Assembly (NCBI GenBank): GCA_037139095.1
Contig: JBAXHD010000044.1
Span: forward strand, 1 to 20,607
Direction of reading: 5' to 3'
Source of the DNA: WLMZ01 sp037139095
GTDB taxonomy: Bacteria; Actinomycetota; Acidimicrobiia; Acidimicrobiales; Ilumatobacteraceae
Length of the DNA stretch: 20,607 nt
Part shown: positions 1 to 6,245 of the stretch, one piece after another
Layout of the letters: each line of letters begins with the position of its first letter
How positions within the stretch are numbered: the stretch's first letter is position 1
Notes under the pieces: model-generated
Databases searched by the model: none
What the model was told of the DNA's origin: nothing
The model's input: only the letters and a program-made list of their open reading frames with translations
Program-made: the position numbers and the translations under genes

Positions 1-635
1 CGCTTGGCGCCGGCAAGTCGAGCCCCCTGAATTGCGTTTGAGCCAATGCCACCGGCACCGACCACTGCCACGGTGTCGCCAGCTTTGACCTCGGCTGCGT
101 ACACAGCACTGCCCCAACCGGTGACGACGCCGCAGCCAAGCAGGCACGCTCGATCGAGCGGAACGTCTTTGTCGATCTTGATGCAGCTGGCCTCGTTCAC
201 CACGGTGTGATGACCAAAGGTGCCAAGGATGCACATGATGCCGAGGTCTTGCCCACGGGCATGGTGACGGCTTCCGCCATCGGTGATCTGACGGCCGAGA
301 CCCATGAGAGCACCGAGGTCGCACAGGTTCTGATGGCCTGTAGAACAGCTTGCGCAACGGCCGCAGCTGGGGATGAACCCGAACACGACATGGTCGCCAG
401 GAGCCAGCCAGCTGACACCAGCGCCAACTTCTTGCACAACGCCGGCACCCTCGTGGCCGCCAATGATTGGCAGACCAAACGGAAGGTCACCCGTAACGAG
501 ATGCTCGTCGCTGTGGCACATGCCCGACGCAGCAAGCTTCACCAACACTTCGCCTGGGCCTGGCGGATCGAGGTCGATCTCTTCGACGCTCCAAGGCGTA
601 TTGATTTCCCACAGAATTGCCGCTTTGGTCTTCAC
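1..635 (-). CDS. NDMA-dependent (nicotinoprotein) zinc alcohol dehydrogenase, 3' end outside window
   Basis: Medium-chain zinc alcohol dehydrogenase; the first 211 codons are visible and the gene runs off the left edge. The protein starts MKTKAAILWEINTPWSVEEI and keeps the catalytic zinc ligands (C40, H61 with E62), the structural-zinc cysteines C91, C94, C97 and C105, and the start of the Rossmann fold (VAVVGAGGIGSNAIQ). The N-terminus and the GHQNLCDLGA segment match the group annotated as NDMA-dependent alcohol dehydrogenase (Rxyl_3153 type). Enzymes of this group carry tightly bound NAD(H) and need an external electron acceptor, for which mycofactocin is the proposed physiological carrier. 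The GTG start is supported by GGGAG five bases upstream. It lies 46 bp downstream of the HelD-like gene on the same strand and may be cotranscribed. The mftABC genes about 3.4 kb away fit this role. The exact subfamily needs the missing C-terminal half. Confidence 0.88.
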   Translation of the reverse strand, partial: MKTKAAILWEINTPWSVEEIDLDPPGPGEVLVKLAASGMCHSDEHLVTGDLPFGLPIIGGHEGAGVVQEVGAGVSWLAPGDHVVFGFIPSCGRCASCSTGHQNLCDLGALMGLGRQITDGGSRHHARGQDLGIMCILGTFGHHTVVNEASCIKIDKDVPLDRACLLGCGVVTGWGSAVYAAEVKAGDTVAVVGAGGIGSNAIQGARLAGAK

Positions 636-640
636 GGTGG

Positions 641-645
641 CTCCC
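641..645 (-). promoter_or_regulatory. Ribosome binding site deciding the GTG start of the alcohol dehydrogenase
   Basis: GGGAG on the minus strand lies 5 nt before the GTG at 635. It selects this start over other codons in the same open frame. Confidence 0.6.
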
Positions 646-681
646 AAGTTTGACGAGACGAGTTGGTTATTGGTTGCGACG

Positions 682-2673
682 TTACAACGCCTCGGCGTCG
701 AAGGCTGTATCGCCGACCATCCGCAGCACCTGTACAGCGCGGGTCATTGCCACGTAGAGCAGGCGTGCTCCACGCGCAGAACCATCGAAAACCTCGGCCG
801 GGTTCACCACGACAACTGCGTCGAACTCAAGACCCTTCACGTCTTCGGCAGTAAACACCGGAATGTGTGACCGCTGTAGGTCTTGCACCCGCTCTACTGC
901 CTCGAGCGAATGAGCGGCCAGGCTTGATGCGATCGCTTCGTGTAACCGTCGCGGCGCAACCACGCCGGTGAGCACATGACGATGCCGAGCGATGAGTACT
1001 TCCTGCGCAACTGCCTCGGCGAGGTCGGCACTTTCGGCTACTCGCATCGTCGGCGCCTCGCCGTCGAGACGCACACTGCGGCTTGCCACGGTGTCGACTC
1101 CGGTGAACGCGAGCAACAGATTGGCGACCGTGAGCACCTGTTCGGGCACGCGGTATCCGATGGTGAGATGCGCAACTTCGTAGTCGGTCGCGCCGAGATA
1201 CTGCGCGACCGCGGGCCAATTCTGTTGCCCCGCCGGAGTTGTGCTCTGGGCGAGGTCGCCGAGAATCGTGAACGACCCCGTAGGGCTGCGACGGCCAATG
1301 ACACGCAAGCCCACAGCCGACTGGTCTTGCGCTTCGTCGACCACCACATGACCAAACTGAAACGGCGGCCCATTCAGCAATGAATTCGTCTCGTCGAGCA
1401 ACAGCTGATCGGCCGGAGTCCACGGCCTGCTCTTCGAGCCCGGCTTACCGAGTCGCAACAAATCGCTCTGCTCGGCGGCGGTCAAGATGCCGTCGGCGGC
1501 AGCGGCCATCACAGTGTCGATGCTGAACAAGCGCTGCAGCACCGTCTTGGGTTGCTGCACAGGCCACGCTGCAGTCAGCGCATCGCGCAACACCGTGGCC
1601 TTCGCCCAAGCGTCTTCTTTTTCGGTACGGCGCATCAGGTCTTGTTGGGCAATCGCCTTCAGCGCATCGCGGCGGCGGTTCAAAGGCCTCGTGACCGCAG
1701 AGCCACCAAGGGCCGTCTCGATCCACGCCGCAAACTCATCAGGCTCGATAACCAACGTACGCGCACCCATTGGGATGCGAACAGGTTCGTTGGGGGCGCG
1801 CACGCCACCACGCACTGCGCGTTGCAACACGGCGAGCATGCGCGGGTCGCCTTTGAGTCGGGCCATCTCTACCGAATCGCGCCCACCTATCTCGATACGC
1901 GGCACACACAGATCGAGCACGGTTCGCTGTTGAACACTGCGCTCGCCAAGCGACGGCAACACGTTGCCGATGTAGTCGAGGAACACTTTGTTGGGGCCCA
2001 CCACCAGCACGCCATCGCGTGCCAACTGGCGGCGATGCTCGAACAACAAGTACGCGGCGCGGTGCAGACCAACAGCTGTCTTGCCGGTGCCCGGGCCGCC
2101 TTGCACAATGAGCGCCTGTTGCATTGGGGCGCGGATCACCACGTCTTGTTCGGCCTGAATGGTGGCGACGATTTCGCGCATCGCGCCGGTACGTGCCGCA
2201 CCGATCTCGGCGAGCACGGGATCGGGAATGCCCGACGCGGCACCAGCGGCATCTGGATCGTCGAGTTGCTCATCGAGATAGGCCGTGATCTCACCATCGG
2301 CCAATGTGAAGCGGCGACGATGTTTCACACCCAATGGGTCGACAGATGTGGCCCGGTAGAACGGCGCAGCGATGGGTGCTCGCCAGTCGATGACCACCGG
2401 ATCATGACGCTGATCTTCGATGTGCCGCCGACCGATATACCAACGGTCGTTGTCTTCGTCGATACGACCGAAGAAGTCTCCGGCACCCGGCGTACGCAGA
2501 TCTTGTAGCGCCTCGGCAACGGTGACCTCGATGTACTCCTTGGTGATGTCGTCGGCCGAACTGTCGGGGTCAACCCGTTCGAACGCCGCGATCATTTGGT
2601 CACGACAAGCGCGCGCGTACTTCAGCTGTTCGAGTTCTTTGTCGAGTTCAGGAAAAAGGATGCGCTCAGCCAT
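682..2673 (-). CDS. HelD/HelR-like superfamily 1 ATPase (RNA polymerase recycling factor family)
   Basis: A 663-aa UvrD/Rep-fold ATPase. Motifs in order: an N-terminal helical arm (about 1-70), the family signature IDWRAPIAAPFYRAT (95-109), Walker A GGPGTGKTA (192-200), DEAQ (446-449), motif III GDLAQ (472-476), the YR pair (507-508), motif V VKGLEFDAVVV (612-622) and motif VI VAMTRA (641-646). The IDWRAP block, which precedes the ATPase core, is typical of HelD-type proteins. Characterised members bind RNA polymerase, push it off nucleic acid by ATP hydrolysis and, in the HelR branch, protect against rifamycins. At 663 aa it is somewhat shorter than the roughly 736-aa Mycobacterium smegmatis HelD. 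A role in rifamycin resistance cannot be read from the sequence. It is transcribed divergently from the DUF3105 lipoprotein gene. Confidence 0.85.
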   Translation of the reverse strand: MAERILFPELDKELEQLKYARACRDQMIAAFERVDPDSSADDITKEYIEVTVAEALQDLRTPGAGDFFGRIDEDNDRWYIGRRHIEDQRHDPVVIDWRAPIAAPFYRATSVDPLGVKHRRRFTLADGEITAYLDEQLDDPDAAGAASGIPDPVLAEIGAARTGAMREIVATIQAEQDVVIRAPMQQALIVQGGPGTGKTAVGLHRAAYLLFEHRRQLARDGVLVVGPNKVFLDYIGNVLPSLGERSVQQRTVLDLCVPRIEIGGRDSVEMARLKGDPRMLAVLQRAVRGGVRAPNEPVRIPMGARTLVIEPDEFAAWIETALGGSAVTRPLNRRRDALKAIAQQDLMRRTEKEDAWAKATVLRDALTAAWPVQQPKTVLQRLFSIDTVMAAAADGILTAAEQSDLLRLGKPGSKSRPWTPADQLLLDETNSLLNGPPFQFGHVVVDEAQDQSAVGLRVIGRRSPTGSFTILGDLAQSTTPAGQQNWPAVAQYLGATDYEVAHLTIGYRVPEQVLTVANLLLAFTGVDTVASRSVRLDGEAPTMRVAESADLAEAVAQEVLIARHRHVLTGVVAPRRLHEAIASSLAAHSLEAVERVQDLQRSHIPVFTAEDVKGLEFDAVVVVNPAEVFDGSARGARLLYVAMTRAVQVLRMVGDTAFDAEAL

Positions 2674-2750
2674 GTTTCGGTCCGCAGGGGGAAGCAGATG
2701 TTAGTAGCCCCGCGTCGCTACCTTGCAGGGATTACTGACAGAATCGGACG
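2674..2750. promoter_or_regulatory. Divergent promoter region between the HelD-like and DUF3105 genes
   Basis: A 77-bp region between two divergent starts. On the minus strand TAACAT (plus-strand 2698-2703) is a plausible -10 for the HelD-like gene, leaving a short leader. On the plus strand CAGAAT (2739-2744) ends 6 nt before the ATG at 2751. No convincing -35 consensus was seen for either. Confidence 0.35.
2739..2744 (+). promoter_or_regulatory. Leaderless -10 element of the DUF3105 gene
   Basis: CAGAAT occupies -12 to -7 relative to the ATG at 2751, the position expected of a -10 box if transcription starts at the start codon. No Shine-Dalgarno sequence is present. The identical hexamer and spacing precede the ABC ATPase gene at 8172. 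Confidence 0.4.
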
Positions 2751-3338
2751 ATGAGATCAACGACACTCGCAGCCGCGCTGGTCATGACCCTTGCGGCCGC
2801 GGCCTGTTCAAGCAGCGCCGGCACTACAGCTACAACTCGAGGCACGTCCCCCGCCACCGCCGACACAGCTGCCGCCGCCGAGATTTCTGTTCCCACTGAC
2901 ATCGTGGGAGTCAAGACATTCGGCCCGCTGTTGCAGCAACACGTCACCACCCCGGTCAGCTACCCACAGTCACCACCCGTGGGCGGCAGCCATGACCCCA
3001 AGTGGCAGAACTGCGGCATCTACGACACGCCAGTGCGAAACGAAAACGCGGTGCACTCCATGGAGCATGGCGCCGTGTGGCTCACCTACCGGCCCGATCT
3101 GCCTGCAGATCAAGTAGAGATCATTCGGGCGTTTGCTCGTAATCACACACACGTGTTGGTCAGTCCCTACGAAGGGCTGAAAGAACCTGTCGTCGCCAAT
3201 GCGTGGGGCAAGCAATTGCGTCTCGATTCAGTCACCGACCCACGCCTCGCCGCGTTTGTCGTTGAGTACGAAGAGGGCCCCCAGACACCCGAACTGGGGG
3301 TCACGTGCAGCGGAGCGATCGGCTCACCCATCGAGTAG
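2751..3338 (+). CDS. DUF3105 lipoprotein
   Basis: A 195-aa predicted lipoprotein of unknown function. Residues 1-19 form a signal peptide with a lipobox ending LAAAAC (C19 would be lipidated), followed by a low-complexity Ala/Thr-rich linker (about 20-50). The DUF3105 domain follows, with the conserved pattern GGSHDPKWQNCGIYD (78-92), AVHSMEHGAVWLTY (100-113) and a C-terminal CSG (186-188). Conserved H81, C88, H102, H106 and C186 suggest metal binding or a disulfide, but no activity is established. It overlaps the next gene (DUF305) by 34 nt. This pairing recurs in actinobacteria, which suggests the two act together outside the membrane. Being transcribed toward mftA, it may share that operon. 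Confidence 0.82.
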   Translation: MRSTTLAAALVMTLAAAACSSSAGTTATTRGTSPATADTAAAAEISVPTDIVGVKTFGPLLQQHVTTPVSYPQSPPVGGSHDPKWQNCGIYDTPVRNENAVHSMEHGAVWLTYRPDLPADQVEIIRAFARNHTHVLVSPYEGLKEPVVANAWGKQLRLDSVTDPRLAAFVVEYEEGPQTPELGVTCSGAIGSPIE

Positions 3339-4003
3339 CGGCGAACCGAACCAACACCCTTGCCCGAACACTCGGCACGTTGGTCGCTGCGGCGATCGTG
3401 TTTGCTGCTTGTTCGAGTGCGACGTCGAACACAACTGACCTGTCAACGCACCCCAACGACAGCTCTGCCGAGGTGGGCTTTGCGCGCGATATGTCAGTGC
3501 ATCACGCGCAAGCCGTGGCCATGGCCGAAGCGATTCGTGACCGCACCACCGATCCAGACCTGAAGTTGATCGCCGCCAATATCGCGCTTGGGCAACAGAA
3601 CCTGATCGGCCGAATGAACGGCTGGCTCGACGAATGGGGCCTTCCGATCAGTTCGACAAACACACCAATGGCCTGGATGGATACGAACTCCAAGGCGAAC
3701 TCGGCCGATATGGGGTCGATGGTGATGAACTCCTCACCGGCGGCTTCAGCCATGTCGATGCCGGGGATGGCCACCCGACCCGAGATTTCGGCTCTGAGCA
3801 CGCTGCCCATCAACCAGGCCGAGATCTCATTTCTGCAGTTGATGATCGCCCACCATCGTGGTGGCGTGCAGATGGCCGTCGCCATATTGGCGCGCACCCA
3901 GCGGCCCGACGTACGCCTCGTCGCGAACAGCATCGTGAAGTCGCAGGGCTCAGAAATCGATGTGATGACACAGATGTTGGCGCGACGCGGCGCCAAGCCC
4001 TAG
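3305..4003 (+). CDS. DUF305 lipoprotein, putative extracytoplasmic metal (copper) handling
   Basis: A 232-aa predicted lipoprotein. A basic N-terminus leads into a hydrophobic stretch and a lipobox around C36 (VFAAC). The DUF305 domain is a ferritin-like helical fold with two characteristic motifs: RDMSVHHAQAVAMAE (61-75) and LMIAHHRGGVQMA (179-191). Between them is a Met-rich segment (about 136-155) containing MGSMVM and MSMPGM. His/Met clusters of this kind are linked to copper or other soft-metal binding in the family, though biochemical proof is limited. The GTG start at 3305 lies inside the DUF3105 gene, in another frame, consistent with translational coupling. A later start would remove the positively charged n-region. 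The stop is 45 bp upstream of mftA. Confidence 0.82.
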   Translation: MQRSDRLTHRVAANRTNTLARTLGTLVAAAIVFAACSSATSNTTDLSTHPNDSSAEVGFARDMSVHHAQAVAMAEAIRDRTTDPDLKLIAANIALGQQNLIGRMNGWLDEWGLPISSTNTPMAWMDTNSKANSADMGSMVMNSSPAASAMSMPGMATRPEISALSTLPINQAEISFLQLMIAHHRGGVQMAVAILARTQRPDVRLVANSIVKSQGSEIDVMTQMLARRGAKP

Positions 4004-4037
4004 CGTTCGGTGCTGTACACACTGGCTCCCAGCCCGC

Positions 4038-4043
4038 AGGAGG
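4038..4043 (+). promoter_or_regulatory. Strong Shine-Dalgarno sequence of mftA
   Basis: A perfect AGGAGG five bases before the ATG at 4049. It fixes the precursor start and is among the strongest ribosome binding sites in the window, as expected for a peptide that must outnumber its maturase. Confidence 0.75.
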
Positions 4044-4048
4044 ATCTG

Positions 4049-4192
4049 ATGGACGACATCACGCAGACCGTCACCACAACGCTCGATACCGCTCATGCCG
4101 ATATCGCGCACGCCGATTCTCAGCAGTCGTTGATCGTCGAAGAACTGCTCGTCGAAGAGCTGTCCATCGACGGTATGTGCGGCGTCTACTAA
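4049..4192 (+). CDS. mftA: Mycofactocin precursor peptide MftA
   Basis: A 47-aa ribosomally made precursor whose C-terminus, VEELSIDGMCGVY, is the conserved mycofactocin core. In the known pathway MftC (with MftB) oxidatively decarboxylates the terminal Tyr47 and crosslinks it to Val46; later enzymes release and glycosylate the Val-Tyr-derived redox cofactor. The leader is acidic, as usual for MftB recognition, with a short repeat VEELLVEEL just before the core. An in-frame start further upstream (4010) is possible, but the AGGAGG before 4049 and the family's short length favour 4049. The stop is three bases before mftB. This small gene is easily missed by automatic gene calling. Confidence 0.96.
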   Translation: MDDITQTVTTTLDTAHADIAHADSQQSLIVEELLVEELSIDGMCGVY

Positions 4193-4195
4193 GCC

Positions 4196-4468
4196 ATGAC
4201 CGATTCGAGCCTGCTCGACGCTGCGCTCGAGTTGAATCCTCAGGTGGCCCTGCGCCCCGAGCCATTCGGCGCACTCGCCTATCACTACGGCAATCGCCGG
4301 TTGGTATTTCTCAAACACCTCGACGTTGTTGCTGTTGCCAAAAATCTGTCGCAGCACCCATCGTTAGCCCACACCTTGCAGGCATGCGGCATTGCTCCCG
4401 GTCGTTGGCCGAGTTTCGCCACGGCCTTCGAATCATTGAAATCATCGGAGATCGTCCGTGAGCGTTGA
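4196..4468 (+). CDS. mftB: Mycofactocin precursor-binding chaperone MftB
   Basis: A 90-aa PqqD-like RiPP recognition element protein. It contains the family block ALRPEPFGALAYHYGNRRL (18-36) followed by VFLKHLDVVAVAKNL. Proteins of this family bind the MftA leader and deliver the precursor to the radical SAM enzyme MftC. Start ATG lies 3 nt after the mftA stop, and its last 11 nt overlap the start of mftC, so translation of the three genes is probably coupled. The length is normal for MftB. Confidence 0.93.
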   Translation: MTDSSLLDAALELNPQVALRPEPFGALAYHYGNRRLVFLKHLDVVAVAKNLSQHPSLAHTLQACGIAPGRWPSFATAFESLKSSEIVRER

Positions 4469-5597
4469 AACACTCGTTACCCAACTCAAGAGCGGCCTCG
4501 ATGCACCGATCTGTCTCACCTGGGAACTCACCTACGCGTGCAACCTGCAGTGCGTGCACTGCCTGTCTTCTAGCGGTCAGCGCGATGAACGCGAACTCAC
4601 CACCGCCGAAGCCAAGCAAGTGCTCGACCAACTCCGCGATCTGCAGGTGTTCTACATCAACATTGGCGGCGGCGAACCCATGGTGCGTCGCGACTTCTTC
4701 GAGTTACTCGAATACTCAATTGGCAATGGCATCGGCGTGAAGTTCTCCACAAACGGCGCCTTCATCGATGCCGAAAAGGCACGGCGCCTCGCCGCGATGG
4801 ATTACCTCGATATCCAGATCAGCCTCGACGGAATCGACGCTGTCACCAACGACGCAGTACGCGGTCCAGGCAGCTACGACATGGCCCGGCGGGCGATGGA
4901 CAACTTGGCCGCCGCAAACTTCGGACCATTCAAAATCAGTGTGGTCGTTACTCGCCACAACGTCGATCAGCTCGACGAGTTCAAGGCCCTCGCCGACTCG
5001 TACGGTGCCCAATTGCGCATCACCCGGTTGCGTCCCAGCGGTCGCGGCGCCGACACGTGGCACGATCTGCATCCAACCAACGCCCAGCAACGCCAGATCT
5101 ACAACTGGCTCATGGCTCACGGCGACAACGTGCTCACAGGCGACTCGTTCTTTCATCTCAATGCGCTGGGCGACGCGTTGCCGGGGCTCAACATGTGCGG
5201 CGCTGGCCGAGTCGTTTGCCTCATCGATCCAATCGGCGACGTGTATGCATGCCCATTCGTGATCCACGACGAGTTCAAGGCCGGCTCGGTTCGCGACGAA
5301 GGCGGATTCAGCCACGTATGGAAGCAGAGCCCGTTGTTCCTCGAGCTCCGCGAGCCACAGTCGGCAGGCGCGTGCACAAGCTGCGGCAGCTACGACGCAT
5401 GTCAGGGCGGATGCATGGCCGCCAAGTTCTTCACGGGTCTGCCGCTCGACGGCCCAGACCCCGAATGTGTTACCGGCCATGGCGATCAACTGCTGCAGGG
5501 TGTCGACTCTGCGTTCAACCCAAAGCCCGCGATGGACCACAGCAAGCCTGTAGCCGTGTCGCTGTCTGCATCGCGCAAACTCAGCGTTCTCAGCTGA
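4458..5597 (+). CDS. mftC: Mycofactocin maturase MftC (radical SAM/SPASM)
   Basis: A 379-aa radical SAM peptide maturase. The SAM-binding [4Fe-4S] motif is CNLQCVHC (C28, C32, C35), followed by the SAM contact GGGEP (70-74). The C-terminal SPASM region carries C247, C254, C265, then C306, C309, C315, C319 and C337, enough for two auxiliary Fe-S clusters. In the pathway it decarboxylates the C-terminal tyrosine of MftA and forms the Val-Tyr crosslink, a two-step SAM-dependent reaction. It starts at GTG within the mftB end (11-nt overlap), and its N-terminus (LDAPICLTWELTYACNLQC) matches the family. The gene normally next in order, mftD, does not follow; a PlsY-family gene does. Confidence 0.95.
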   Translation: MSVETLVTQLKSGLDAPICLTWELTYACNLQCVHCLSSSGQRDERELTTAEAKQVLDQLRDLQVFYINIGGGEPMVRRDFFELLEYSIGNGIGVKFSTNGAFIDAEKARRLAAMDYLDIQISLDGIDAVTNDAVRGPGSYDMARRAMDNLAAANFGPFKISVVVTRHNVDQLDEFKALADSYGAQLRITRLRPSGRGADTWHDLHPTNAQQRQIYNWLMAHGDNVLTGDSFFHLNALGDALPGLNMCGAGRVVCLIDPIGDVYACPFVIHDEFKAGSVRDEGGFSHVWKQSPLFLELREPQSAGACTSCGSYDACQGGCMAAKFFTGLPLDGPDPECVTGHGDQLLQGVDSAFNPKPAMDHSKPVAVSLSASRKLSVLS

Positions 5598-5618
5598 ACC
5601 CACGCTCTGAGCCCCGCG

Positions 5619-6242
5619 ATGATGTTCAATGAAAGCGTGTCATTGATCATCGTGCTGCTCGTGCCAGCGGCATACCTGTTGGGAATGTTCCCCAGCGCGG
5701 CGATGGTGGCGCGAGCAAGCGGCGTCGACATCACGGCGCATGGCTCCGGCAATCCCGGTGCGTCAAACGTGAGCCGCGTTCTCGGTTGGAAGCGCGGCGT
5801 GCTGGTGTTTGCACTCGACGCCGCCAAAGGCGCCATCGCAGCCGGTGGCGGTTGGCTCATCGACGGTCGCTTCACGGCATACATGTGCGTGGCCGCAGCC
5901 ACGCTTGGGCACATGCTTCCCGTGGTGCATCGCTTTGGTAGCAAACGCTTCGCCGGCGGCAAAGGGGTGGCCACCGTGAGCGGTGCCATGTTTGTGCTGC
6001 AGCCACTGGTGTCGGTGGTGCTCGCTGCTGTGTGGTTCGCTGTCAGCAGGCTCACCAAGAAGGCGTCGCTCGGCTCAATCGCGATCGTTGTGTTGCTTCC
6101 GATCGGGGCGGCCGTCGTTGGCGCACCCGCTTGGGAGATCTGCGTCATCGTCGCCCTCGGCCTTGTGGTGTTGGCGCGTCATGTCGAAAACATCAAGCGG
6201 CTGATCCGGCACGAAGAACTCGGCCTCGGCAAGAATCAATAG
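5619..6242 (+). CDS. PlsY-family acyl-phosphate:glycerol-3-phosphate acyltransferase
   Basis: A 207-aa integral membrane protein with about five hydrophobic helices and the three PlsY motifs: GSGNPGASNV (42-51), GHMLPVVHRFGSKRFAGGKG (97-116) and RHVENIKRLIRHEE (187-200). PlsY enzymes move an acyl group from acyl-phosphate to sn-glycerol-3-phosphate, the first membrane step of phospholipid synthesis. The first motif has Pro and Ser where many PlsY proteins read GNIGATN. It begins 21 bp after mftC and ends 3 bp before the OYE gene, so it lies inside the mycofactocin-associated operon. It may be the housekeeping PlsY or a paralogue with a special acceptor; the window cannot tell. The start could be either of two adjacent ATGs (5619 or 5622). 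Confidence 0.88.
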   Translation: MMFNESVSLIIVLLVPAAYLLGMFPSAAMVARASGVDITAHGSGNPGASNVSRVLGWKRGVLVFALDAAKGAIAAGGGWLIDGRFTAYMCVAAATLGHMLPVVHRFGSKRFAGGKGVATVSGAMFVLQPLVSVVLAAVWFAVSRLTKKASLGSIAIVVLLPIGAAVVGAPAWEICVIVALGLVVLARHVENIKRLIRHEELGLGKNQ

Positions 6243-6245
6243 GCC

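Noticed and set aside
1552..2508. A 318-codon open frame on the plus strand
   Set aside because: It lies wholly antisense to the HelD-like gene, whose motifs are intact. The translation is low in recognisable structure and rich in His/Arg, typical of a GC-rich antisense frame.
4010..4192. Longer MftA starting 13 codons upstream
   Set aside because: The AGGAGG at 4038-4043 would lie within the coding region, and it is ideally spaced for the ATG at 4049.
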